Shown here in pieces: positions 1 to 6,672 of a DNA stretch of 13,001 nt. The position numbers and the translations under genes were made by a program. Positions within the stretch are counted from its first letter, which is position 1, and every line of letters starts with the position of its first letter. Source of the stretch: an uncultured Clostridia bacterium. Lineage in GTDB: Bacteria; Bacillota; Clostridia; Oscillospirales; Oscillospiraceae. The notes under the pieces were generated by a model. It was not told the origin of the DNA and ran no database searches. It was given only the letters and a program-made list of their open reading frames with translations. Where the stretch lies: the NCBI GenBank assembly GCA_946184215.1, contig CAMHER010000041.1:1-13001 (forward strand), written 5' to 3'.

Positions 1-1
1 C

Positions 2-640
2 CAGGTCATGAGCGGCAACGCCTGCCGTCTCGCCGCCGAGGCTCTGATCGCCGAGATGAAGAAGGACGACGGCAGCTACCGCACCTACGAGGAAATGGTC
101 GCCGACGGCAAGAAGCTCAAGGTCGAGGGCAACTGGGTCACCACCTTCTGCGCCGATCACCCGATCGACCAGGATACCGCCCAGGGCGATCCCTTCGCCA
201 CCTATATGTACACGATCTTCCTGCCCGAGGTCTGCGTCGACACCCAGACCGGCAAGGTCAAGGTCGAGAAGTTCACCTGCGTCGCCGACGTCGGCACGAT
301 CATGAACCGTCTGCTCGTCGAGGGCAACTTCTACGGCGGTCTTGCCCAGGGCATCGGCCTGGCCCTCAGCGAGGACTTTGACGACCTCGAAAAGGAGACC
401 AGCCTGCTCAAGTGCGGCATCCCGTACCCGAACGACATCCCCGACGACATCGAGCTGCACTTCAACGAGACCTACCGTCCCAACGGCCCCTACGGTGCCG
501 CCGGCTGCGGCGAGGCCCCGCTGGATGCGCCGCACCCGGCCATCCTCAACGCCATCTACAACGCCACCGGCGCCCGCATCACCCGTATCCCGGCCCGCCC
601 GGACAAAGTGCTTGCGGCTCTCAAGGCGCTGGAGAAGTAA
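2..640 (+). CDS. Molybdopterin-dependent aldehyde oxidoreductase, C-terminal part (5' end outside window)
   Basis: This is the C-terminal 212 residues of a xanthine-oxidase-family molybdenum hydroxylase, probably an aldehyde oxidoreductase oxidising aldehydes to carboxylates at a Mo-molybdopterin cytosine dinucleotide site. The frame is open to the left edge, so the ATG at 8 is internal. Family hallmarks seen are the FYGGLAQGIGLAL stretch (nt 332-370), typical of the second Mo-cofactor-binding domain, and GAAGCGEAPLDAPHPAILNA (nt 494-553), whose Glu (codon 512-514) aligns with the conserved active-site base. The protein ends normally about 40 residues after this motif. Codon choice is strikingly biased to C-ending codons compared with the genes downstream, suggesting high expression. 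A hairpin follows the stop, then a Cys-rich redox operon that I associate with this enzyme type. A xanthine or nicotinate dehydrogenase of the same superfamily cannot be excluded because the N-terminal domains are missing. Confidence 0.88.
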   Translation, partial: QVMSGNACRLAAEALIAEMKKDDGSYRTYEEMVADGKKLKVEGNWVTTFCADHPIDQDTAQGDPFATYMYTIFLPEVCVDTQTGKVKVEKFTCVADVGTIMNRLLVEGNFYGGLAQGIGLALSEDFDDLEKETSLLKCGIPYPNDIPDDIELHFNETYRPNGPYGAAGCGEAPLDAPHPAILNAIYNATGARITRIPARPDKVLAALKALEK

Positions 641-642
641 GC

Positions 643-671
643 TTCTCAAAACGTCAAAACCATGCTACAAT
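643..671 (+). promoter_or_regulatory. Candidate extended -10 promoter for the redox operon, overlapping a hairpin
   Basis: TTCTCA (643-648) and TACAAT (666-671) are separated by exactly 17 nt, with TG one base upstream of the -10 (663-664), giving an extended -10. The predicted start near 677-679 falls inside the 5' arm of the hairpin at 669-698. A transcript begun here would lack most of that arm and could not form the full hairpin. This is pattern matching by eye, not measured. Confidence 0.5.
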
Positions 672-698
672 AGAGAGGCCCGAAAGGGCCTCTCTATT
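669..698 (+). terminator. Perfect 13-bp hairpin with GAAA tetraloop after the aldehyde oxidoreductase gene
   Basis: The arms 669-681 and 686-698 are perfectly complementary, with a GAAA loop at 682-685. The downstream tract (ATTCCCTT) is poor in T, so this may be a weak terminator, an attenuator or a 3'-end stabiliser that sets different expression levels for the enzyme and the downstream operon. It ends only 28 nt before the next start codon. Confidence 0.7.
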
Positions 699-726
699 CC
701 CTTACGTCAGAAGGAGGGCGGAGAAT

Positions 727-3021
727 ATGAGTCAGATCCGGGAACGCGGCTCGACCCATGTCTATAAGGTCAACAAGATCTCCAAGGAGGAGATCGAGGG
801 GATGGTATCCCTCTGCGTCCACGAGCAGCCGCCCTTTTGCAGCGCCGCCTGCCCGCTGAAGCTGGACACGCGCGCCTTCCTCAAGGCCGCCGCTGCGGGG
901 GATTTCAAAAAGGCCATGGCGCTGTATGAAAAAACCGCGCCCTTCCCGCTGATCCTCTCGGCGGGCTGCGAGGCGCCCTGCGAGAGCAAATGCCGCCTGG
1001 GCGAGATCGGCGAGAGCGTTGCGATCCGCGCCGTGGAGGCCGCGGTCGCCCGCTATGGCGAGGCGCCGCGGGGCAGCGGCGTCTTCCGCATGAAAAAGAA
1101 AAAGACCGTTGCGATCTTCGGCGCCGGCCTCTTCGCGCTGCTCCTGGCGGGCGAGCTGGAGAAGAAGGCCTACCCGCTGACGGTGTTCTGCGAGCAGGAG
1201 GATCTGGAAAGCTTCCTGCACTGCGAAACGGGTTTTCTGGATGATACCGCCTTTGCACTTGAACGGGAAAGGCTGCGCGGCAAAGACATCGACTTTGTCT
1301 TTTCCTGCACGATCGACCGCGCCTTTTTCGAGGAAAAGCGCGGCGCGTTCGACGTGGTCTGCGCCTCGGAGGAGATCCGCAGGCGCCTGTTCCCGGACGC
1401 GGCCTTCCTGCCGGAACTGATGCTGTGCGAAAGCGAAGGGGTCGTCTGCGGCGAGGGGAGCGGCGTCATGGCCGCCGCCTTCGGGGCAAAGAAGGCCGCG
1501 CTGAGCGTCGACCGTCTGGCCCAAAAGCTGGACCCCCGCAATACCCGGGGCCAGGAGGGGCCGTGCGAAACCGCGCTCTATACCGATCTTTCGGAGGCAA
1601 AAGCCCTCCGCCGTGTCGAGATCCCCGCCGGAGGCTATACGCCGGAGCAGGCGATCGAGGAGGCAAAGCGCTGCATCCAGTGCCGCTGTGAGGAGTGCCT
1701 GAAGAGCTGCGCCTATCTCAAGCATTACAAAAAACATCCCGGCCTGCTGGCCCGGGAGATCTACAACAATACGCAGATCATCATGGGCGACCATCAGCTC
1801 AACCGCCCCATGAACAGCTGCTCGCTCTGCGGGCAGTGCAGCGTCGTCTGTCCTAACGGCTTCGATATGGCGCACGTCTGCCATATCGCACGGCAGAACA
1901 TGGTCTCGACGGACAAAATGCCGCTTGCACCGCATGAGTTTGCGCTGATGGATATGCTCTTTTCCAATAACGAAGGCTTCCTGTGCCGCCCGCAGCCGGG
2001 CTTTGAGACCTGCCGCTATGTGTTCTTCCCCGGCTGCCAGGCCACAGCCATCGCGCCCGGGACCGTGAGGGCCGCCTACGAGGATCTCTGTGCGCGCCTT
2101 GACGGCGGCGTGGCGCTGATGCTGGGCTGCTGCGGCGCGATCGGCGACTGGGCCGGCCGGGAGGAGATGGAGGCACAGACGCGGGAGTTTCTCGACCGTG
2201 AGCTTGCCCGCCTCGGCGACCCGGTCGTGATCGCCGGCTGCCCGACCTGCAAAAAGGAGCTTTCGACCCACAGGGACCTGCGCGTGAAGGGCATCTGGGA
2301 CGTGCTGCTGGAGATCGGCCTGCCCCGGGGCGCCCGCGGCCTCGACCGTCCGGCGGCGCTGCACGATTCCTGCGGTGCACGCGGCGACGAGGAGACGCAA
2401 AAGGCGATCCGCACCCTTGCGGAAAATCTGGGCTGCGAGCTTGTGGAAACGCCCTATTCCGGCGACCGCTCCCCCTGCTGCGGCTATGGCGGGCTCGCCG
2501 CCTATGCCAACCGCGAGGTGGCGGCCGAGATGACCGAGAAATGTCTCGAGCGCTCGGACGCGCCCTATCTTACCTACTGCATGGCCTGCCGGGACCGCTT
2601 TGCCCGCCAGGGGCGTCTGTCGCGCCACATTCTCGAGCTCTGCTACGGCACGGATGCGGGAGCGCCGCCGGACATCAGCGAAAAGCGCCGGAACAGACTG
2701 GCACTGAAAAAGGAACTGCTGCACGAGCTGTGGCAGGAGGAGACCGCAGAGATGAAGCTGGATTTTGAATTGAACTATACCGATGAGGCGCGCCGGATGA
2801 TGGATGAGCGCATGATCCTCACCGACGACGTGATCGCCGTGCTGCAGGACTTCCGACAGACCGGCGAGGCGATCCTCGACGCGGAGGACTCTCTGCTTGT
2901 GGCCCGCAGACGCGTGGGCAACGCCACCTTCTGGGTGAAATTCACCCGGGACGGCGAGGATTCCTATACCGTCCGCCGTGCGTACAGTCATCGCATGAAC
3001 GTGGTCAAACGGGAGGGCTGA
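727..3021 (+). CDS. Multi-cluster Fe-S redox protein with vestigial flavin domain and two CCG domains (DVU_1558-like)
   Basis: A 764-residue electron-transfer protein, probably cytoplasmic. Domains in order: residues 1-110 resemble the GltD/dihydropyrimidine dehydrogenase Fe-S domain (C38, C42, C81, C85, C89); 126-265 is a much shortened pyridine-nucleotide-disulfide oxidoreductase fold starting at GAGLFA (132-137); 316-328 and 365-375 are ferredoxin-type Cys clusters, the latter CxxCxxCxxxCP; 437-508 and 549-621 are two cysteine-rich CCG domains as in heterodisulfide reductase HdrB (C437, C468-C469, C505/C508; C549, C584-C585, C618/C621); 655-764 is an unassigned C-terminal domain. About 39 cysteines are present. 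The start ATG at 727 has AAGGAGG (711-717) 9 nt upstream; the frame stays open upstream to 412 but that part overlaps the previous gene. NCBI-style naming for this family, as I recall, is pyridine nucleotide-disulfide oxidoreductase/dicluster-binding protein. The electron donor and acceptor are unknown. Confidence 0.85.
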   Translation: MSQIRERGSTHVYKVNKISKEEIEGMVSLCVHEQPPFCSAACPLKLDTRAFLKAAAAGDFKKAMALYEKTAPFPLILSAGCEAPCESKCRLGEIGESVAIRAVEAAVARYGEAPRGSGVFRMKKKKTVAIFGAGLFALLLAGELEKKAYPLTVFCEQEDLESFLHCETGFLDDTAFALERERLRGKDIDFVFSCTIDRAFFEEKRGAFDVVCASEEIRRRLFPDAAFLPELMLCESEGVVCGEGSGVMAAAFGAKKAALSVDRLAQKLDPRNTRGQEGPCETALYTDLSEAKALRRVEIPAGGYTPEQAIEEAKRCIQCRCEECLKSCAYLKHYKKHPGLLAREIYNNTQIIMGDHQLNRPMNSCSLCGQCSVVCPNGFDMAHVCHIARQNMVSTDKMPLAPHEFALMDMLFSNNEGFLCRPQPGFETCRYVFFPGCQATAIAPGTVRAAYEDLCARLDGGVALMLGCCGAIGDWAGREEMEAQTREFLDRELARLGDPVVIAGCPTCKKELSTHRDLRVKGIWDVLLEIGLPRGARGLDRPAALHDSCGARGDEETQKAIRTLAENLGCELVETPYSGDRSPCCGYGGLAAYANREVAAEMTEKCLERSDAPYLTYCMACRDRFARQGRLSRHILELCYGTDAGAPPDISEKRRNRLALKKELLHELWQEETAEMKLDFELNYTDEARRMMDERMILTDDVIAVLQDFRQTGEAILDAEDSLLVARRRVGNATFWVKFTRDGEDSYTVRRAYSHRMNVVKREG

Positions 3022-3023
3022 AA

Positions 3024-3245
3024 ATGGCCGGAGAGAAGAATTACTATACCATTGATCCGCAGGGCAAGCTCAGCTGCCTCAAGTGCGGCGTGCCGCTGGT
3101 AAAGGGAAAAGCCAAATTCATGTATCTCGACAACGGTTTTCCCGTGGAGCTCCCCGTCTGCCCGGTATGCGGCTTTGTCTACGTGCCGGAGGAGCTGGCG
3201 TTGGGCAAGGTGGCGTCCGTCGAGCGGGCGCTGGAGGATAAATGA
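3024..3245 (+). CDS. Small two-CxxC redox/zinc-ribbon-like protein (DVU_1557-like)
   Basis: A 73-residue protein with two CxxC pairs, C18/C21 and C46/C49, separated by 24 residues. This is the spacing of a metal-binding ribbon (zinc ribbon or rubredoxin-like) that could hold Zn or Fe. It starts 2 nt after the preceding stop with GGGAGG just upstream, and its TGA overlaps the next ATG (ATGA, 3242-3245), so it is translationally coupled to both neighbours. I recall this family as the DVU_1557 redox protein, found beside the same large Fe-S protein in D. vulgaris. The residues between the pairs (KFMYLDNGFPVELPVC) show no catalytic signature, so it is more likely a small electron carrier or metal or substrate adaptor than an enzyme. 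Identity is fairly secure from context; function is not known. Confidence 0.78.
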   Translation: MAGEKNYYTIDPQGKLSCLKCGVPLVKGKAKFMYLDNGFPVELPVCPVCGFVYVPEELALGKVASVERALEDK

Positions 3246-3757
3246 ATTCCCACCCCGGAGGCGCGGAACACACGCGCCGCTTGCTGGAATTGGCCGCGCT
3301 GCCGCCCGGCGCAAGGGTGCTGGATATGGGCGCCGGGGCGGGAGAGACGCTTGCGCTTCTGCGCGAGCGGGGCTTTGATGCGCTCGGGATCGACCTTTCG
3401 CCCCGCTCGCCGCAGGTGCTGCGGGGCGATCTTCATGCCGCGCCGTTCCCGGACGGGAGCTTTGACGCCGTGATCAGTCAGTGCGCCTTTTTTGTCTCCG
3501 GCAATGTGCCGGGCGCGCTGCGCCAGGCGCACCGGCTGCTGCGCGATGGCGGTACGCTGCTGCTCTCCGACGTGTTCTTTGACCCGCCCGAACCGCTCGT
3601 CTCGGCGGCGGGCTTCACGATCCTGTGCTGTGAGGACATGACGGCGCAGTGGCGGGACTATTATCTCGAAGCGCTGTGGCGCGGGGATACGATCTGCGGC
3701 AGTGTGCCGAAGGGAAGATGCGGCTATTATGCCGTGATCGGAAGAAAGGACGGATAG
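3242..3757 (+). CDS. trsM: Class I SAM-dependent methyltransferase (DVU_1556/TrsM-like)
   Basis: A 171-residue SAM methyltransferase. Motif I, VLDMGAGAG, is at residues 26-34, the acidic end of strand 2 is D51 (GIDLSP), and the post-motif DGSFDAVISQCAFF is at 71-84. The fold ends soon after strand 5, so there is almost no extra substrate-binding domain, shorter than the usual 200-250 residues. The N-terminal HPGG at residues 4-7 fits what I remember of the TrsM family. Its ATG overlaps the stop of the mini redox gene (ATGA), and its TAG is 1 nt before the next ATG. Position between redox carriers and a radical SAM enzyme suggests a shared biosynthetic or maturation step, but the methyl acceptor is unknown. 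The gene symbol rests on remembered family naming plus synteny. Confidence 0.8.
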   Translation: MNSHPGGAEHTRRLLELAALPPGARVLDMGAGAGETLALLRERGFDALGIDLSPRSPQVLRGDLHAAPFPDGSFDAVISQCAFFVSGNVPGALRQAHRLLRDGGTLLLSDVFFDPPEPLVSAAGFTILCCEDMTAQWRDYYLEALWRGDTICGSVPKGRCGYYAVIGRKDG

Positions 3758-3758
3758 A

Positions 3759-4184
3759 ATGGACCTGTTTGACAGAATCCTGGAGCTCAGCCGCTGCGGT
3801 TACTTCTGCGGCCAGATCCTGGCGATCCTGATGCTCGACACGCTGGGAGAGGAAAACCCCGGTCTGGTCAAGGCCATGGGCGGGCTCAACGGCGGCGTCG
3901 GCTTTTCGCAGAACTGCTGCGGCTGCATGACCGGCGGCGCCTGTGTGATCTCCTACTTCACCGGCAAGGGCGAGGATACCGGCATGGACCATCCCGAGCA
4001 CAAGAGCGCCCTGGGTGAGTTCACACAATGGTTTTCCGATGAGATGACGGCGGACTACGGCGGCATCGAATGCCGGGACATCACGCGCGGCAACCCCGCC
4101 AGGCGTGTGGAATACTGCCCGCAGATCATCGCCGCGACCTATGAGAAATGCATGGAGATTCTGTCGGAGCGGGGCCTGCTATGA
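3759..4184 (+). CDS. C_GCAxxG_C_C family redox protein (DVU_1555-like)
   Basis: A 141-residue member of the C_GCAxxG_C_C family, proteins of unknown biochemical role usually found near Fe-S or oxidoreductase genes. Visible hallmarks are C13 and C17, the Gly-rich GGLNGGVGFSQNCCGCMTGG (residues 41-60) followed by C62, and later cysteines C105 and C120 that complete the family pattern. The Ala of the usual CGA core is Cys56 here, so this copy reads CCGCM and has an extra thiol. It begins 1 nt after the methyltransferase stop and ends in an ATGA overlap with the radical SAM gene. No signal peptide is seen; the protein is likely cytoplasmic and may bind a metal or Fe-S cluster. Confidence 0.82.
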   Translation: MDLFDRILELSRCGYFCGQILAILMLDTLGEENPGLVKAMGGLNGGVGFSQNCCGCMTGGACVISYFTGKGEDTGMDHPEHKSALGEFTQWFSDEMTADYGGIECRDITRGNPARRVEYCPQIIAATYEKCMEILSERGLL

Positions 4185-5500
4185 TATTTGGAAAAACCAA
4201 AAGCGTCTGTCCGGTCTGCCTGCGCGTGATCGACGCGCAAAAGCGTTCGGAAAAAGACGGCATCTATCTGGATAAAAGCTGCCCCGACCACGGGGCCTTT
4301 TCCACGCTGATCTGGGAGGGCAATCTGGCCTCCTATCTGCGCTGGAACAGCGAGAACACGGCCGTGGAGCCGCCGCGGGAGGGAAAAGAGCCGGAAAAGG
4401 GCTGCCCCTATGACTGCGGCCTTTGCACCGAGCATCTGCGCAAGGGCTGCTGTATGCTGCTGGAGCTGACACGCCGCTGCAATCTGCGCTGCCCGGTCTG
4501 CTTTGCCGCGGCGGGCGAGGATGGCGCGCCGGATCTGAGCCTCGCGGAGATCGAAAGGCAATACGAGGATCTGATGGCCCGCGGCGGGCCCTTCAACATC
4601 CAGCTCTCCGGCGGCGAGCCGACTGTGCGCGACGATCTTCCCACAATCATCCGCATGGGCAGGGAGAAGGGCTTTTCCTTTTTCCAGCTCAACACCAACG
4701 GCCTGCGGCTTGCGGCAGAGGACGGCTACGCCAAAGAGCTGAAGGAAGCCGGGCTCAACACCGTGTTTCTCCAGTTTGACGCCCTTGACGACGGGGTGTA
4801 TCAGATCCTGCGCGGCCGGGCGCTGCTGGCGGAAAAGCTCCGGTGCATTGAAAACTGCGCCGAGGCTTCCCTTGGCGTTGTGCTGGTCCCGGTGATCGCC
4901 CGCGGCGTCAACGAGGACCAGGTCGGCCCTGTCCTGCGCTTTGCGCTGGAAAAGATGCCGGCGGTGCGGGGCGTCCATTTTCAGCCCATCAGCTATTTCG
5001 GCCGCTGCGGCCTTTCCCGGCCGGACAGACCGATCACGATCCCCAAGCTGCTCTCTCTGATCGAGGAGCAGACAGGGGGAAAACTGCGTGCCTGCGATTT
5101 TACCGGCGGCGGAGCGGAGAACCCCTACTGCTCGTTCCATGCCAGCTACCGCGTGAAGAAGGATGGCACGCTCACCTGCCTGCCCCGGCGCTCAACGGGC
5201 GGGTGCTGCTGCACCACCTCGGACGACTCCCGCACCGCGGTGGCCGATCAGTGGCGCGGCGCGCCGCCGGCCTTTGCCGCGGACGGGGCTCTGAGCGAGA
5301 CCTCTGCCCTGGACGCTTTCCTCGAAGAGGTGCGCCAGAGCACCTTCGCCGTCTCCGGCATGGTGTTTCAGGACGCGTGGAGCCTCGATCTTGAGCGGCT
5401 GCGGCGCTGCCATATCTGCGAGGTGGACAGCCGCTTCGGGCTGGTGCCCTTCTGCGCCTATAATCTGACAAATGAAAACGGGGAGGCGCTGTATCGATGA
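4181..5500 (+). CDS. trsS: Cys-rich radical SAM protein (TrsS-like, cysteine form)
   Basis: A 439-residue radical SAM enzyme. The SAM cluster motif is C100-x3-C104-x2-C107 (RRCNLRCPVC), followed by the SGGEP motif at 143-147 and the NTNG strand at 171-174. An N-terminal accessory module has C10/C13, the CPDHG motif at 34-38, and C75, C79, C82, C90, C91, resembling the N-terminus of tetraether-lipid-synthase-type radical SAM proteins. The C-terminal part carries C317, C333, a CCC run (342-344) and C410/C413/C425, enough for further clusters as in SPASM-type enzymes. The ATG at 4181 overlaps the previous stop (ATGA); the frame also opens at 4148 but that lies inside the upstream gene. I recall the family being called radical SAM (seleno)protein TrsS; no in-frame TGA occurs here, so this copy has cysteine throughout. 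Substrate unknown. Confidence 0.83.
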   Translation: MIFGKTKSVCPVCLRVIDAQKRSEKDGIYLDKSCPDHGAFSTLIWEGNLASYLRWNSENTAVEPPREGKEPEKGCPYDCGLCTEHLRKGCCMLLELTRRCNLRCPVCFAAAGEDGAPDLSLAEIERQYEDLMARGGPFNIQLSGGEPTVRDDLPTIIRMGREKGFSFFQLNTNGLRLAAEDGYAKELKEAGLNTVFLQFDALDDGVYQILRGRALLAEKLRCIENCAEASLGVVLVPVIARGVNEDQVGPVLRFALEKMPAVRGVHFQPISYFGRCGLSRPDRPITIPKLLSLIEEQTGGKLRACDFTGGGAENPYCSFHASYRVKKDGTLTCLPRRSTGGCCCTTSDDSRTAVADQWRGAPPAFAADGALSETSALDAFLEEVRQSTFAVSGMVFQDAWSLDLERLRRCHICEVDSRFGLVPFCAYNLTNENGEALYR

Positions 5501-6672
5501 CCCTTTCGCGGATCGACGCGCTGCTGGCGGCGCAGGATGGCCTTGAAAAGGTGACGCGCCGGACGATCGAGGCGCTGCAGCTGCGAAAGCTCAACGCCCT
5601 GCTCGCGCGGGAAAAGGCGCGCGGCGGCCTTTACCGCGGCCTGCCCGAAAAGCTCGACAGCCTGGCGCAGCTCTCTTCGCTCCCCTTTACCACGGATGAG
5701 GACCTGGCGCACAACGCCCCCGGACTGCTGCTTTGCTCCCAGGCGGAGGTACAGCGCATCCTGTCCGACGCGACCTCCGGTACCACCGGCGCGGCCAAGC
5801 GCGTGTTCTATACCGAAGGTGACTGCGCGCGCACGGTGGAGCTCTTCGAGGCCGGCCTGGGGGAGCTGATCTTCCCGGGCAGCGTGACGATGATCCTCTT
5901 TCCCTTCTCCGGGCCGCACGGGCTCGGCGAGCTGATAGCCGAGGCGGTGGAGCGCCTGGGCGCCAGACCGCTCAAGCTGGGAGCGGGGCTGACATACGGA
6001 GAGTACGCCGCTGTGCTGGAAAAAGAAAAACCGGATACCTTTGTCGGTATGCCGGCCCAGCTGCTGGGGCTGCTGCGCGTGTGCGGACGGGGCAGCCTGC
6101 GGCGCGCGCTTGTCAGCGGCGACGCCTGTCCCGACGCGGTGCTCAAGGGCTGTGAGGAGATTCTGCAAAGCCGCCTTTTCCCGCACTACGGCTCGCGGGA
6201 GATGGCGCTAGGCGGCGCGATCTGCTGCCAGGCCCACGCGGGGATGCACCTGCGGGAAAACCATGTAATCGCCGAGATCGTGGACGAGAACGGCTGCCAG
6301 CTCCCCCCCGGAGAGACGGGCGAGCTTGTCATCACGACGATCGGCATGGAGGCCATGCCCCTGATCCGCTACCGTACCGGCGACTATACCCGTGTGATCC
6401 CGGGCCGATGCCCCTGCGGCAGCGAGGTGCTGCGCCTCGATACCGTACACAGGAAAGACGCGGCGGAGCTTGCCGCGCTGGATGAGACGCTGTTTTCTCT
6501 GCCCTTCGTGGCCGCCTTCCGGGCGGAGCGGCGCTGCGGCAGGCTGCATCTGCTGATCCTGACCTGCGGGGAGGGAATCCTCCCGGCTCTTGACGCCGTC
6601 GTGGAAACGCGCCCGGTAAAGGCGGAGGACACGGCCCTGTACGCCGGGAAAAGAAAGGTTGTGGAACAATGA
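5497..6672 (+). CDS. AMP-forming CoA-ligase-like adenylating enzyme (DVU_1553-like)
   Basis: A 391-residue member of the ANL superfamily closest in style to phenylacetate-CoA ligase (PaaK). The adenylate-binding loop is SGTTGAAK (94-101), the aromatic/Gly motif HYGSREMALGG is at 230-240, and RYRTGD at 291-296 carries the ribose-binding Asp296. A CPCGS segment (305-309) matches the PaaK-type hinge region. The protein ends about 95 residues after the RYRTGD motif, so the mobile C-terminal domain is smaller than in PaaK (about 430 residues); K386 or K388 near the extreme end might serve as the catalytic Lys. The ATG overlaps the radical SAM stop (ATGA), with GGGGAGG (about 5480-5486) upstream. 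It presumably adenylates a carboxylate, perhaps the aldehyde oxidoreductase product, but a role in modifying a cofactor or protein is equally open. Confidence 0.82.
   Translation: MTLSRIDALLAAQDGLEKVTRRTIEALQLRKLNALLAREKARGGLYRGLPEKLDSLAQLSSLPFTTDEDLAHNAPGLLLCSQAEVQRILSDATSGTTGAAKRVFYTEGDCARTVELFEAGLGELIFPGSVTMILFPFSGPHGLGELIAEAVERLGARPLKLGAGLTYGEYAAVLEKEKPDTFVGMPAQLLGLLRVCGRGSLRRALVSGDACPDAVLKGCEEILQSRLFPHYGSREMALGGAICCQAHAGMHLRENHVIAEIVDENGCQLPPGETGELVITTIGMEAMPLIRYRTGDYTRVIPGRCPCGSEVLRLDTVHRKDAAELAALDETLFSLPFVAAFRAERRCGRLHLLILTCGEGILPALDAVVETRPVKAEDTALYAGKRKVVEQ

Noticed and set aside
412..726. Upstream in-frame extension of the large Fe-S protein by 105 residues
   Set aside because: It overlaps the aldehyde oxidoreductase in another frame, is Arg/Pro-rich shadow sequence and lacks a ribosome site; AAGGAGG sits properly before the ATG at 727.
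694..2991. 765-codon open frame on the minus strand across the large Fe-S gene
   Set aside because: It is a GC-rich shadow: the protein has no recognisable domains, while the opposite strand has clear Fe-S and CCG motifs and a good ribosome site.
4139..5140. 333-codon minus-strand frame opposite the radical SAM gene
   Set aside because: No motifs; the + strand carries the radical SAM CxxxCxxC motif and clean operon junctions.
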